Shown: positions 41,165 through 49,995 of the stretch, piece by piece
How positions within the stretch are numbered: the stretch's first letter is position 1
Layout: each line of letters opens with the position of its first letter
Translations under genes and position numbers: made by a program
Origin: Sphingomonas sp. CL5.1
GTDB taxonomy: Bacteria; Pseudomonadota; Alphaproteobacteria; Sphingomonadales; Sphingomonadaceae
Direction of reading: 5' to 3'
Assembly: GCF_013344685.1 (NCBI RefSeq)
Contig: NZ_CP050137.1
Location: 1,492,001-1,556,000 of the forward strand
Length of the DNA stretch: 64,000 nt
Notes under the pieces: generated by a model
What the model saw: the letters and a program-made list of their open reading frames with translations, nothing else
Told to the model about the DNA's origin: nothing
Databases searched by the model: none

Positions 41165-42085
41165 GTGAGCGATTTCACCCTGGTAGCGGACGGCCTGCGT
41201 TTCCCCGAGGGGCCGGTGGTGATGCCCGACGGCAGCATCATCCTGGTCGAGATCGAGGCCGGACGCATCACCCGCGTCACGCCCGACGGCCGCAAGCACA
41301 CCGTCGCCGAGCCGGGCGGCGGCCCCAACGGCCTCGCGATGGGGCCGGACGGGATGCTCTATTGCTGCAACAACGGCGGGTTCGAATATCTCGAGGCGGG
41401 CGGCATCCTCGCGCCGCACGGCATCGCGAAGGATTATTCCGGCGGCCGGATCGAGCGGATCGACCCCGCCACCGGCAAGGTCGAGGTGCTCTACAAATCG
41501 GGCGATTTCGGCTGCGTGCTGCGCGGGCCGAACGACATCGTGTTCGATGCGCACGGCGGCTTCTGGTTCACCGACCACGGCAAGGTCGATTATGCGAAAC
41601 GCTGCCACGACATCGTCGGCATCTTCTACGCGAAGGCGGACGGCAGCCATCTGGAGGAGGTGATCTTCCCGTCGAACAACCCCAACGGTTGCGGCCTCTC
41701 GCCGGACGGCAGGACGCTCTATGCCGCCGAGACCTATACCTGCCGGCTGATGAGCTTCAACGTGACCGCGCCGGGCAAGGTCGCGCCGGATGCGGGGCCG
41801 GGCGGGCCGGGAATCCCGCTCTATCGCCCCGCCGGCTACAAATTCTTCGATTCGCTGGCGGTGGAAGCGTGCGGAAACGTCTGCGTCGCGACGATCGGCG
41901 AAAGCGGGATCAGCGTGATCTCGCCGGCCGGCGAGCTGGTGGAATTCGTCGCGACCGACGACATCTTCACCACCAACATCTGCTTCGGCGGCGCGGACAT
42001 GATGGATGCGTGGATCACGCTTTCCGGTACCGGCCGGCTGGTGAGGACGCGCTGGAAGCGTCCCGGCCTCAAGCTGGAATATTGA
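41165..42085 (+). CDS. SMP-30/gluconolactonase/LRE family lactonase
   Basis: A 306-residue six-bladed propeller lactonase. Motifs at the metal site: LRFPEGPVVMPDGS (Glu ligand), GPNDIVFDAHGGFWFTDHG (Asn and Asp ligands), NNPNGCGLSPDGRTLYAAET. These enzymes hydrolyse aldonolactones in sugar oxidation pathways. GTG at 41165 has AGGAGAG seven bases upstream; ATG at 41144 would add seven residues. It is divergent from the ThDP enzyme and followed three bases later by the VIT-family gene. Confidence 0.9.
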   Translation: MSDFTLVADGLRFPEGPVVMPDGSIILVEIEAGRITRVTPDGRKHTVAEPGGGPNGLAMGPDGMLYCCNNGGFEYLEAGGILAPHGIAKDYSGGRIERIDPATGKVEVLYKSGDFGCVLRGPNDIVFDAHGGFWFTDHGKVDYAKRCHDIVGIFYAKADGSHLEEVIFPSNNPNGCGLSPDGRTLYAAETYTCRLMSFNVTAPGKVAPDAGPGGPGIPLYRPAGYKFFDSLAVEACGNVCVATIGESGISVISPAGELVEFVATDDIFTTNICFGGADMMDAWITLSGTGRLVRTRWKRPGLKLEY

Positions 42086-42088
42086 TCG

Positions 42089-42784
42089 TTGCGCGCGCGG
42101 CATGGCGAGACGCACGCGGTCGACCGCATCGGCTGGCTGCGCGCGGCGGTGCTGGGGGCGAATGACGGCATCCTTTCCGTCTCCAGCATCATCGTCGGCG
42201 TCGCGGCGGCGCGGCCCGGCGTGGCGGCGATCCTGCTCGCCGGGCTGGCGGGGCTGGTCGCGGGGGCGATGTCGATGGCGGCGGGCGAGTTCGTTTCGGT
42301 CAGCAGCCAGGCCGATGCCGAGGATGCCGACCGCGCGAAGGAGGCCGCCGAGCTGGCGAACAACCCGGACGGCGAGCATCGCGAGCTGGTCGCGATCTAC
42401 CGCGCGCGCGGGCTGGACGAGGCGCTGGCGGAGCAGGTCGCGACCCAGCTTTCCGCGCATGACGCGCTCACCGCGCACCTGCGCGACGAACTGGGGCTGA
42501 CGGAGGCGGCCGCCGCGCGTCCGGTGCAGGCGGCGCTCGCCTCGGCCGGCAGCTTCTTCGCCGGCGGCGCCGCGCCGATGCTGACGGTGCTGCTGGCGCC
42601 GGCCGTGACGCTGGTGTGGTCGGTGCCGGCGGTGGCGCTGCTGCTGCTCGCGGTGCTGGGCGCGATCGGCGCGCGGGCTGGCAGCGCGAGCGCGGCGCGG
42701 GGCGCCCTGCGCGTCACCTTCTGGGGCGCGCTGGCGATGCTGGTGACCTATGTCATCGGCGACCTCGTGGGCACGACTTTGTAG
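42089..42784 (+). CDS. VIT1/CCC1-family metal transporter
   Basis: A 231-residue membrane protein of the vacuolar iron transporter-like family. The first transmembrane helix carries LRAAVLGANDGILSVSSIIVG and the next MSMAAGEFVSVSSQADAE, both family signatures with metal-site Asp and Glu. The soluble hairpin between (residues ~70-140) is rich in Glu and Asp, and the last three helices end in VIGDLVG. It probably exports iron or manganese from the cytoplasm. The TTG start lies three bases after the lactonase stop. Confidence 0.88.
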   Translation: MRARHGETHAVDRIGWLRAAVLGANDGILSVSSIIVGVAAARPGVAAILLAGLAGLVAGAMSMAAGEFVSVSSQADAEDADRAKEAAELANNPDGEHRELVAIYRARGLDEALAEQVATQLSAHDALTAHLRDELGLTEAAAARPVQAALASAGSFFAGGAAPMLTVLLAPAVTLVWSVPAVALLLLAVLGAIGARAGSASAARGALRVTFWGALAMLVTYVIGDLVGTTL

Positions 42785-42830
42785 CGACGGGGCTTGCGCG
42801 ACGGCGCGCGGCGCGGCACGGATTGTGGCG

Positions 42831-43484
42831 ATGAAGCGCGATACAGTGATCTTCGATTTCGGCGGGGTGGTCACGTCGTCCCCGTTCGAGGCGTTCAACC
42901 GGCTGGAGCGGGCGCGCGGCCTGCCGCGGGATTTCATCCGTAAGGTCAATCAGCTTTCGCCGGACGACAATGCCTGGGCGCGGTTCGAGCGCGCGGAGAT
43001 CGATTCCGCCGGCTTCGACGCGGCCTTCGCGGAGGAGGCCAAGGCGCTTGGCCATGAGCTGCGCGGCGAGGACGTGCTGGCGGTGCTGGCCGGAGACATT
43101 CGCCCGCGCATGGTGCACGCGCTCGACTGGCTGAAGCGGCAGGGCTACCACCTCGGCTGCATCACCAACAACGTGCCGTCGGGCGAAGGCGCCGGGATGG
43201 AGCGCAGCGGCGAGCGCGCACGGGCGGTGAGCGAGGTGCTCGTCCGCTTCGACTGCGTGATCGAATCGAGCAAGGTCGGCATCCGCAAGCCCGATCCGCG
43301 CATCTACCAGATGATGCTCGCGCATTTCTCCAAGCCGGCGGCGGCGTGCATCTATCTCGACGACCTCGGCATCAACTGCAAGCCGGCGGCCGAGCTGGGG
43401 ATGCACGCGATCAAGGTCAGCGACGAGGACCAGGCGCTGGGCGAGCTGGCCGATGTGCTGGGCGTGGAGCGCGGCCTGTTCTGA
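42831..43484 (+). CDS. HAD-superfamily (IA) hydrolase-like protein lacking the second catalytic Asp
   Basis: A 217-residue HAD protein: motif I FDFGGVVTSS, motif II in GCITNN, motif III Lys in KVGIRKPDPRIYQ, motif IV LDDLGINC. In motif I the usual DxD is DxG, so the second aspartate, the acid/base for phosphatases, is missing, as in some ACAD10- or epoxide-hydrolase-related HAD proteins. Phosphatase activity is therefore uncertain. Start at 42831 is by motif position. Confidence 0.85.
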   Translation: MKRDTVIFDFGGVVTSSPFEAFNRLERARGLPRDFIRKVNQLSPDDNAWARFERAEIDSAGFDAAFAEEAKALGHELRGEDVLAVLAGDIRPRMVHALDWLKRQGYHLGCITNNVPSGEGAGMERSGERARAVSEVLVRFDCVIESSKVGIRKPDPRIYQMMLAHFSKPAAACIYLDDLGINCKPAAELGMHAIKVSDEDQALGELADVLGVERGLF

Positions 43485-43594
43485 CTCCGCGTGTCGCGGT
43501 TCGCGGGGCAAAGCTGAACCGCTATTCGGCTTCGCTTGCGGCGGCGTTCGTCCGGGGCTAATCGCCGGGCCGGACGAAGGAGAGTCACCCGCCG

Positions 43595-44302
43595 ATGAAG
43601 AAGCTCTACCCCGACGCCGCGGCCGCGCTGGACGGCATATTGTTCGATGGCATGACGATCTGCGCGGGCGGCTTCGGCCTGTGCGGCATCCCCGAGCGGC
43701 TGATCGACGCGCTGCTCGCGGCGGGCACGAAGAACCTCACCATCGCCAGCAACAACGCCGGGATCGACGGCGAGGGGCTGGGCAAGCTGCTCCGCACGCG
43801 GCAGGTGAAGAAGATGATCTCGTCCTATGTCGGCGAGAACAAGGAGTTCGAGCGCCAGTATCTCGCGGGCGAGCTTGAGGTGGAATTCTGCCCGCAGGGC
43901 ACGCTCGCCGAGCGCTGCCGCGCGGGCGGCGCGGGCATCCCCGGCTTCTACACGAAGACCGGTGTCGGCACGCAGGTCGCTGAGGGCAAGGAAGTCAAGA
44001 CGTTCGACGGCGAGGACTATATCCTCGAGCGCGGCATCCGCGCCGACCTCTCGATCATCAAGGGCTGGAAGGCGGACGAGGCGGGCAACCTGATCTTCCG
44101 CAAGACGGCGCGCAATTTCAACCAGCCGATGGCGACCGCCGGCAAGATCTGCATCGCCGAGGTGGAGGAGATCGTGCCGGTCGGCAGCCTCGGCGCGGAT
44201 AATATCCACCTGCCCGGCATCTATGTGAACCGGCTGATCGTGGGGGCGCCCTACGACAAGAAGATCGAGTTCCGAACCACCCGCCAGCGGGAGAATGCGT
44301 GA
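43595..44302 (+). CDS. scoA: 3-oxoacid CoA-transferase subunit A
   Basis: A 235-residue class I CoA-transferase alpha subunit. The signature [16 protein letters not shown] is present, along with [18 protein letters not shown] and FYTKTGVGT. With subunit B it transfers CoA from succinyl-CoA to a 3-oxoacid (acetoacetate or similar) in ketone-body and aromatic-acid catabolism. The ATG start follows AAGGAGAG; its stop overlaps the B-subunit start. Confidence 0.94.
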   Translation: MKKLYPDAAAALDGILFDGMTICAGGFGLCGIPERLIDALLAAGTKNLTIASNNAGIDGEGLGKLLRTRQVKKMISSYVGENKEFERQYLAGELEVEFCPQGTLAERCRAGGAGIPGFYTKTGVGTQVAEGKEVKTFDGEDYILERGIRADLSIIKGWKADEAGNLIFRKTARNFNQPMATAGKICIAEVEEIVPVGSLGADNIHLPGIYVNRLIVGAPYDKKIEFRTTRQRENA

Positions 44303-44937
44303 TGGCGTGGAGCCGTGACGAAATGGCGGCGCGCGCCGCGAAGGAATTGCAGGACGGCTTCTACGTCAACCTCGGCATCGGCATCCCCACGCTGGTGGCG
44401 AACCATATCCCGGCGGGCGTCGAGGTGACGCTCCAGTCGGAGAACGGGATGCTCGGCATCGGGCCGTTCCCCTATGACGATGAGGTTGACCCGGACCTCA
44501 TCAACGCCGGCAAGCAGACGATCAGCGAATTGCCGCAATCGGTGTATTTCGGCTCGGACCAGAGCTTCGCGATGATCCGTGGCGGGCATATCGACCTCAC
44601 CGTGCTCGGCGCGATGGAAGTGGCCGAGACGGGGGACATCGCGAACTGGATGATTCCCGGCAAGATGATCAAGGGCATGGGCGGCGCGATGGATCTCGTC
44701 GCCGGCGTCAAGAAGATCATCGTCGTGATGGAGCATACCAGCAAGAACGGCGACCCGAAGTTCATTCCGGCCTGCACGCTGCCGCTGACGGGCAGGAACG
44801 TGGTCGACATGATCATCACCGATCTCGCGGTGTTCCAGCGCCCCGACCACAATTCGCCGTTCCGCCTGATCGAGACCGCCAACGGCGTCACGGCGGAGGA
44901 AGTCGCCGCCAAGACGACGGCCCATTACGTGGCCTGA
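44302..44937 (+). CDS. scoB: 3-oxoacid CoA-transferase subunit B
   Basis: A 211-residue class I CoA-transferase beta subunit. The catalytic glutamate lies in [11 protein letters not shown], the family's SENGxxG motif that forms the glutamyl-CoA intermediate. Other matches: [31 protein letters not shown]. It overlaps subunit A by one base (TGATG), and a terminator hairpin follows. Substrate could be acetoacetate or 3-oxoadipate; sequence alone does not decide. Confidence 0.94.
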   Translation: MAWSRDEMAARAAKELQDGFYVNLGIGIPTLVANHIPAGVEVTLQSENGMLGIGPFPYDDEVDPDLINAGKQTISELPQSVYFGSDQSFAMIRGGHIDLTVLGAMEVAETGDIANWMIPGKMIKGMGGAMDLVAGVKKIIVVMEHTSKNGDPKFIPACTLPLTGRNVVDMIITDLAVFQRPDHNSPFRLIETANGVTAEEVAAKTTAHYVA

Positions 44938-44945
44938 CGCTATAG

Positions 44946-44974
44946 GCCCCTCCTCCTGAGGGGAGGGGCTATTT
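44946..44974 (+). terminator. Terminator after the CoA-transferase genes
   Basis: GCCCCTCCTC and GGGGAGGGGC pair over ten positions (one T-G) around loop CTGA, followed by TATTT. It lies nine bases after the subunit B stop and separates it from the leu genes. Confidence 0.7.
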
Positions 44975-45059
44975 GAGGCGCGGGCGCAATTTTCTTGCCG
45001 GAATGATGCGAAAACTAGGGTTTCGCGAAAGGGCGCTTTGGGTCTAATGCGCTCGCATC

Positions 45060-46490
45060 ATGGCAACTCGTCCCCTCACGCTCTACGAAAAGGTCTGGAA
45101 CGCGCATGTCGTCGAACGGCGCGACGACGGCACCTGCCTCATCTACATCGACCGCCACCTCGTTCATGAGGTGACCAGCCCGCAGGCGTTCGAGGGGCTT
45201 CGCGCCGCCGGGCGCAAGGTGCGCCGGCCGGACCTGACGCTGGCCGTGCCGGACCATAACCTGCCGACCACCGCGCGCGTAGACGCCGACGGCAACGAGC
45301 TGCCGATCGCCGACCCGGAAAGCGCGACCCAGCTTGCCGCGCTGCGCCGCAATGTCGCGGAGTTCGGCGTCCCCTATATCGACGCGCTCGCGCCCGCGCA
45401 GGGCATCGTCCATGTCGTCGGGCCGGAACAGGGCTTCACCCTGCCGGGGACGACGATGGTGTGCGGCGACAGCCACACCTCCGCGCACGGCGCGCTCGGC
45501 GCGCTGGCGTTCGGCATCGGCACCAGCGAGGTGGAGCATGTGCTCGCCACGCAGACCTTGCTGCTCGCCCAGTCGAAGACGATGGAGGTGCGGGTCGACG
45601 GCACGCTCGGCTTCGGCGTCAGCCCGAAGGACGTGATCCTCGCGATCATCGGCAAGATCGGCGCGGCGGGCGGCACCGGCCATGTCATCGAATATACCGG
45701 CGAGGTGATCCGCGCCATGTCGCTGGAGGGGCGGCTGACGGTCGCCAACATGTCGATCGAGGGCGGCGCGCGCGCCGGCATGATCGCGCCGGACGATATC
45801 ACCTTCGCCTATCTCAAGGGCCGCCCGATGGCCCCCGCCGGCGCGGACTGGGACAAAGCGGTGGAATGGTGGCGCTCGCTCGCCACCGATCCCGGCGCGA
45901 CCTATGACAAGCGCGTCGTGCTGGCGGCGAGCGACATCGCGCCGGGGCTGACATGGGGCACCAGCCCGGAGGATGTCGTGCCGATCACCGGCGTCGTGCC
46001 GGACCCGGAAAGCTTCGCCGATCCCTCGAAGCAGGCGGCGGCGGCCAGGTCGCTCGATTACATGGGCCTGACGCCGGGGATGCGGATGCAGGACGTGGCG
46101 ATCCAGCACGTCTTCATCGGATCGTGCACCAATAGCCGGATCGAGGACCTGCGCGCGGCCGCCGCCGTCGCCGACGGGCGGCGCGTGGCGGACGGGGTGC
46201 GGGCGCTGGTCGTCCCCGGCTCGGGGCTGGTGAAGCGGCAGGCCGAGGCCGAGGGGCTGGACCGTATCTTCGCCGCCGCCGGGTTCGAATGGCGCGAGCC
46301 GGGCTGCTCGATGTGCCTCGCGATGAACCCGGACAAGGTGCCGGCGGGCGAGCGCTGCGCCTCCACCAGCAACCGCAATTTCGTCGGGCGGCAGGGGCCG
46401 GGCGCGCGGACGCATCTGGTGTCGCCGGCGATGGCGGCGGCGGCGGCGGTGGAAGGGCGGCTCGCCGATGTGCGCGAATTGATGCGATAA
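45060..46490 (+). CDS. leuC: 3-isopropylmalate dehydratase large subunit
   Basis: A 476-residue aconitase-family enzyme for the second step of leucine synthesis, isomerising 2- to 3-isopropylmalate. The 4Fe-4S ligands are in [15 protein letters not shown] and [13 protein letters not shown]. Other family motifs: [19 protein letters not shown] and [10 protein letters not shown]. It is followed by a tiny exported-type gene and then the small subunit leuD, so the leu module is slightly interrupted. Confidence 0.97.
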   Translation: MATRPLTLYEKVWNAHVVERRDDGTCLIYIDRHLVHEVTSPQAFEGLRAAGRKVRRPDLTLAVPDHNLPTTARVDADGNELPIADPESATQLAALRRNVAEFGVPYIDALAPAQGIVHVVGPEQGFTLPGTTMVCGDSHTSAHGALGALAFGIGTSEVEHVLATQTLLLAQSKTMEVRVDGTLGFGVSPKDVILAIIGKIGAAGGTGHVIEYTGEVIRAMSLEGRLTVANMSIEGGARAGMIAPDDITFAYLKGRPMAPAGADWDKAVEWWRSLATDPGATYDKRVVLAASDIAPGLTWGTSPEDVVPITGVVPDPESFADPSKQAAAARSLDYMGLTPGMRMQDVAIQHVFIGSCTNSRIEDLRAAAAVADGRRVADGVRALVVPGSGLVKRQAEAEGLDRIFAAAGFEWREPGCSMCLAMNPDKVPAGERCASTSNRNFVGRQGPGARTHLVSPAMAAAAAVEGRLADVRELMR

Positions 46491-46510
46491 ATAGAGCGGA
46501 TGAGAGGGGA

Positions 46511-46627
46511 ATGGCGATGAAGAAGGTGCTGCTGCTGCTGGTTGCCGGATCGCTGCTCAGTGGCGTCGCCGCTTATGCCGCGATCGCCAAGTCGGTCGTC
46601 GTGACGAAGGAACGGACGGCGCGCTGA
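46511..46627 (+). CDS. 38-residue membrane or exported peptide between leuC and leuD
   Basis: A small frame with a good ribosome site (AGAGGGGA, two bases before ATG). The peptide is [18 protein letters not shown] followed by VAAYAAIAK and a basic tail. This is a single hydrophobic helix with positive ends, either a signal peptide or a small membrane protein. No function is known. Its place between two subunits of one enzyme suggests co-expression with leucine synthesis. Confidence 0.5.
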   Translation: MAMKKVLLLLVAGSLLSGVAAYAAIAKSVVVTKERTAR

Positions 46628-46653
46628 TCTGCGCGCGCCAGAGGAGTATTGAG

Positions 46654-47247
46654 ATGGAAGCCGTGACGAGCGTTTCCGGCCGCGCCTATCCGTGGGGCCA
46701 GAAGAACGTCGATACCGATGTGATCATCCCGGCGCATTGGCTCAAGACGATCACCCGCGCCGGGCTGGGGCGCGGCGCGTTCGAGACGGTGCGCGCGGTG
46801 TCGGGCAATCTGTTCGACGATCCCGAATATGCCGGCAGTCCGATCCTGATCGCGGGCGACAATTTCGGCTGCGGCTCCAGCCGCGAGCATGCCGCCTGGG
46901 CGCTCGGCGATCTCGGCATCAAGGCGGTGATCGCGCCGAGCTTCTCCGACATCTTCTCCGGCAACGCCTTCAAGAACGGCATCGTCACGGTGGTGCTGCC
47001 GCAGGAGGCGGTCGACCGGCTGATCGAGGTGGCCAAGACTGACCCCATCTCGATCGACCTAGAGCATATGACGGTGACGACGCCGTTCCAGGATCGGTTC
47101 GAATTCTCGCTCGATCCGTTCCGCCGGCAGTGCCTGATGCACGGACTGGACGAAATCGGCCTGACGCTGGAGCGCGACACGGCGATTTCGCGCTACGAAG
47201 GCGAGATCGACGCGAGCCGCCCGTGGGTGAGCCGCCGGGCGGCGTAG
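46654..47247 (+). CDS. leuD: 3-isopropylmalate dehydratase small subunit
   Basis: A 197-residue swivel-domain subunit that completes the LeuCD isomerase. Motifs: [16 protein letters not shown], the substrate-specificity stretch [17 protein letters not shown], and [17 protein letters not shown]. Length and motifs are standard. Start has AGAGGAG upstream. Confidence 0.97.
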   Translation: MEAVTSVSGRAYPWGQKNVDTDVIIPAHWLKTITRAGLGRGAFETVRAVSGNLFDDPEYAGSPILIAGDNFGCGSSREHAAWALGDLGIKAVIAPSFSDIFSGNAFKNGIVTVVLPQEAVDRLIEVAKTDPISIDLEHMTVTTPFQDRFEFSLDPFRRQCLMHGLDEIGLTLERDTAISRYEGEIDASRPWVSRRAA

Positions 47248-47363
47248 CCCGGCCGCTAAACCCTCTGGACGCGCCGCTTCCCGCGCTGCAAGGGGATACC
47301 GTCAATTCTAAAACCGCGCGCGCGTCGGCTTTGGCGCGCGCTGACGGGAGGGAAGGAGCGGAT

Positions 47364-48365
47364 ATGCGCGCATTGCTGTCGACCGCGATCGGCGGACCGG
47401 AAACTCTGACGGTGGGCGATCTGCCTGATCCGGTCGCCGGACCGGGCGAGGTGATCGTCGCGGTGAAGGCCTGCGCGGTCAACTTCCCCGACGTGCTGGT
47501 GATCGAGGACAAATATCAGTTCAAGCCGCCGCGCCCGTTCGCGCCGGGCGGCGAGATTTCCGGTGTCGTGGAAAGCGTCGGCGAGGGCGTCACCGCTTTC
47601 AAGCCGGGCGACCGGGTGATGGGCAACACCGGCATGGGCGGCATGTCCGAAAAGGCGGTGGTTCGCGAGGCGGCGCTTTATCCGCTGCCGGCGGCTCGCA
47701 GCTTCGAGGAAGGCGCGTCGATGCTGCTCACTTATGGCACGACGATCCATGCCCTGGTCGATCGCGGCCATATCAAGGAGGGCGACAACCTGCTCGTGCT
47801 CGGCGCGGCGGGCGGCGTCGGCCTCGCGGCGGTCGAGCTGGGCAAGGCGCTCGGCGCGCGGGTGGTCGGCGCCGTCTCGTCGGAGGAGAAGGCGCGGGCG
47901 GTGCGCGATGCCGGCGCGGACGATGTGCTGATCTACGGCCGCGCGCCGTTCTCGAAGGAGGAATCCAAGGCGCTGGCCGACGCCTTCAAGGCGAAGGCCG
48001 GGCCGAACGGCTTCGATCTCGTCTATGACGCGGTGGGCGGCGATTATGCCGAGCCGGCGGTGCGTTCGATGGCGTGGGAGGGGCGCTATCTGGTGATCGG
48101 CTTCCCGGCCGGCATCCCGAAGCTGCCGCTCAACCTGACGCTGCTGAAGAGCTGCGACATCTGCGGCGTGTTCTGGGGCGCGTTCGCCGCGCGCGAGCCG
48201 GCGCGCAACCGCGCCAACATCCAGCGGCTGTTCGACCTGTGGGCCGCCGGCAGGATCGCGCCGAAGGTGACCGGCGTCTATCCGCTGGAGAAGGGCGGCG
48301 AGGCGATCGCCAAGCTCGCCGCGCGCGGCGCGATCGGCAAGCTGGTGGTGCGCGTCGCGGCGTGA
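47364..48365 (+). CDS. NADPH:quinone oxidoreductase family protein
   Basis: A 333-residue zinc-independent medium-chain dehydrogenase/reductase. The nucleotide fold is GAAGGVGLAAVELGKALGARVV, the N-terminal part has PGEVIVAVKACAVNFPDVLV, and a quinone-reductase-like YDAVGGDYAEPAVRSM follows. It probably reduces quinones or enones with NADPH. The ATG follows GGAAGGAGCGG. The open frame upstream is not conserved. Confidence 0.9.
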   Translation: MRALLSTAIGGPETLTVGDLPDPVAGPGEVIVAVKACAVNFPDVLVIEDKYQFKPPRPFAPGGEISGVVESVGEGVTAFKPGDRVMGNTGMGGMSEKAVVREAALYPLPAARSFEEGASMLLTYGTTIHALVDRGHIKEGDNLLVLGAAGGVGLAAVELGKALGARVVGAVSSEEKARAVRDAGADDVLIYGRAPFSKEESKALADAFKAKAGPNGFDLVYDAVGGDYAEPAVRSMAWEGRYLVIGFPAGIPKLPLNLTLLKSCDICGVFWGAFAAREPARNRANIQRLFDLWAAGRIAPKVTGVYPLEKGGEAIAKLAARGAIGKLVVRVAA

Positions 48366-48432
48366 CGGCCGCGGCGTTGCGCGCGGGCTGCTCCCTCTCT
48401 ATCTGCATTGACGATTATTGCTGGGAGCAGAT

Positions 48433-48756
48433 ATGACGACCTTTGACGATCGCGAACGCGCTTTCGAATCCAAGTTCGCGCGCGACGAGGAAATGGCCTT
48501 TCGCATCGTCGCGCGTCGCAACCGGCTGCTTGGCCAATGGGCGGCGGAGCTGATGAAGCTCACCCCCGCCGAGGCCGATTCCTATGCCAAGACGGTGGTT
48601 CACGCCGATCTGGAGGAAGCCGGCGACGACGACGTGGTGCGCAAGCTGCTCGGCGACCTCACCGCCGCGGGCGTCGATATCGACGAGGGGGCGGTGCGGC
48701 GCGCGCTGGAGGAACAAACGATCGAGGCGCGTCGCCAGCTCATGGAAGCGCAGTGA
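48433..48756 (+). CDS. F1-ATPase zeta subunit (DUF1476 inhibitor)
   Basis: A 107-residue helical protein with the start TTFDDRERAFESKFARDEEM that identifies DUF1476, the alphaproteobacterial zeta subunit that binds the F1 alpha/beta/gamma interface and blocks ATP hydrolysis. The N-terminal part is the inhibitory segment and the rest a four-helix bundle. It stands one base before the BolA gene. Family knowledge gives the function; the in vivo strength of inhibition differs between species. Confidence 0.93.
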   Translation: MTTFDDRERAFESKFARDEEMAFRIVARRNRLLGQWAAELMKLTPAEADSYAKTVVHADLEEAGDDDVVRKLLGDLTAAGVDIDEGAVRRALEEQTIEARRQLMEAQ

Positions 48757-48757
48757 C

Positions 48758-48991
48758 ATGGCGATGGCGGCGGACGACATCGCGGCGCTGATCCGCGCCG
48801 GCATCCCCGATGCCGAGGTGGAGATCACCGACCTCGCCGGCGACGGCGACCATTATGCCGCGCGCGTCGTCAGCGCCACCTTCACGGGGATGCCGCGCGT
48901 GCGGCAGCATCAGGCGGTCTATGCCGCGCTCGGCGGCCGCATGGGCGGCGTGCTCCACGCCTTGCAGCTCACCACCGCCGTCCCGAAATAA
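48758..48991 (+). CDS. BolA family protein
   Basis: A 77-residue BolA-like protein. The core is IPDAEVEITDLAGDGDHYAARVVS followed by FTGMPRVRQHQAVYAALGG, in which the conserved His of the HQxVY motif contacts an iron-sulfur cluster when paired with a monothiol glutaredoxin. The glutaredoxin gene follows 27 bases later, so this is the classical BolA-Grx module for iron-sulfur traffic. Confidence 0.93.
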   Translation: MAMAADDIAALIRAGIPDAEVEITDLAGDGDHYAARVVSATFTGMPRVRQHQAVYAALGGRMGGVLHALQLTTAVPK

Positions 48992-49018
48992 CGGCCAGCG
49001 ATTTTTGAGGAACCGGCG

Positions 49019-49345
49019 ATGAGCGAAGACGTCCAGGCCCGCATCGATGCGGTGGTGAAGAACAATCCGGTGGTGCTGTTCATGAAGGGCAGCCCGCTGT
49101 TCCCGCAATGCGGCTTTTCCAGCCGCGCGGTGGCGATCCTCCAGCATCTCGGCGTCGAGTTCGAGAGCGTCGACGTGTTGCAGGATCAGGGCATCCGGCA
49201 GGGCATCAAGGCCTATTCCGACTGGCCGACCATCCCGCAGCTCTATGTCGGCGGCGAGTTCGTCGGCGGCTCCGACATCATGATGGAGATGTACGAGTCG
49301 GGCGAGCTGGCCGAATTGTTCGAGGGCACCGCCAGGGCCGGTTGA
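49019..49345 (+). CDS. grxD: Monothiol glutaredoxin (Grx4 type)
   Basis: A 108-residue glutaredoxin with the CGFS active site (FPQCGFSSRAV), WPTIPQLYVGGEFVGGSDI and GEL near the end. Monothiol CGFS proteins hold a 2Fe-2S cluster with glutathione and pass it on, often as a heterodimer with BolA. GAGGAACC precedes the start. The combination with BolA indicates a role in iron-sulfur assembly or iron sensing. Confidence 0.96.
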   Translation: MSEDVQARIDAVVKNNPVVLFMKGSPLFPQCGFSSRAVAILQHLGVEFESVDVLQDQGIRQGIKAYSDWPTIPQLYVGGEFVGGSDIMMEMYESGELAELFEGTARAG

Positions 49346-49579
49346 CCGGGTGAGGGCGGGACGCCGCGAGATCGGAAGCGACGCACCCGCCCTGCTGAAG
49401 CGTGATTACGCTCGGTGCGCGATACACCATGCAGCGCGCGTGCCAGAGCGGCAGGCGGGCGGAAATCCGGCCGGTCCCGTGGTTAACGCGGATTCATCCG
49501 GGTTGCCGGCTGTAAATTTTCTCGACAGATCAGCCCCGCGCCTTCCCCGTGCGTCCGCGCCAGAAGGCTCTTGACCACA

Positions 49580-49602
49580 GATGTAATCAATGCAATTACA
49601 TC
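49580..49602. promoter_or_regulatory. Operator-like dyad before the BlaI-type regulator
   Basis: GATGTAAT and ATTACATC form a perfect eight-base inverted repeat with a seven-base spacer. A TTGACC at 49571 could be the -35 element, so the dyad overlaps the promoter. The sequence, with its TACA/TGTA words, is of the kind bound by BlaI/MecI repressors. It lies 25 bases before the regulator start, which suggests autorepression. Confidence 0.6.
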
Positions 49603-49626
49603 CGTAGTCGATAGGAGAGCCGAATC

Positions 49627-49995
49627 GTGGCCGAGCGGATCAGCGATGCCGAACATGCCGTGATGGAGGTGCTGTGGGACGATTCCCCGCTCACCGCGCA
49701 GGAGGTGGCCGAACGTGTCGGCCCCGATCGCGGATGGAGCGTCAACACCGTCAAGACCCTGCTCGGCCGGCTGCTCGCCAAGAGCGCCGTCCATCATGAG
49801 GAGGACGGGCGGCGCTATCTCTATCGCCCGGCCGTGCAGCGCAGCGAATATGTCACCGGGGAATCGCGCCGGCTGATCGACCGGCTGTTCGGCGGCAAGC
49901 TCACCCCGCTGGTCGCCCATCTCGCCGAGCGCGACGAGCTTTCCGCGCAGGACATCGCCGAGATCGAGGCGCTGCTGAAGGCGCTCAAGCAATGA
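49627..49995 (+). CDS. BlaI/MecI/CopY-family transcriptional repressor
   Basis: A 122-residue winged-helix repressor. Characteristic stretches are ISDAEHAVMEVLWDDSPLTAQEV, WSVNTVKTLLGRLLAKSAVHHEEDGRRYLYRPAV and a C-terminal dimer region. BlaI proteins are inactivated by cleavage triggered by a membrane BlaR1 protein, which is encoded immediately downstream with a four-base overlap. GTG start with AGGAGAG. An AT-rich dyad lies just upstream. Confidence 0.92.
   Translation: MAERISDAEHAVMEVLWDDSPLTAQEVAERVGPDRGWSVNTVKTLLGRLLAKSAVHHEEDGRRYLYRPAVQRSEYVTGESRRLIDRLFGGKLTPLVAHLAERDELSAQDIAEIEALLKALKQ

Noticed and set aside
49350..49574. A 74-codon plus-strand frame between grxD and the BlaI-type gene
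   Set aside because: There is no ribosome site, signal or conserved motif, and it runs into the region with the operator dyad and promoter. This 281-base gap is treated as regulatory.
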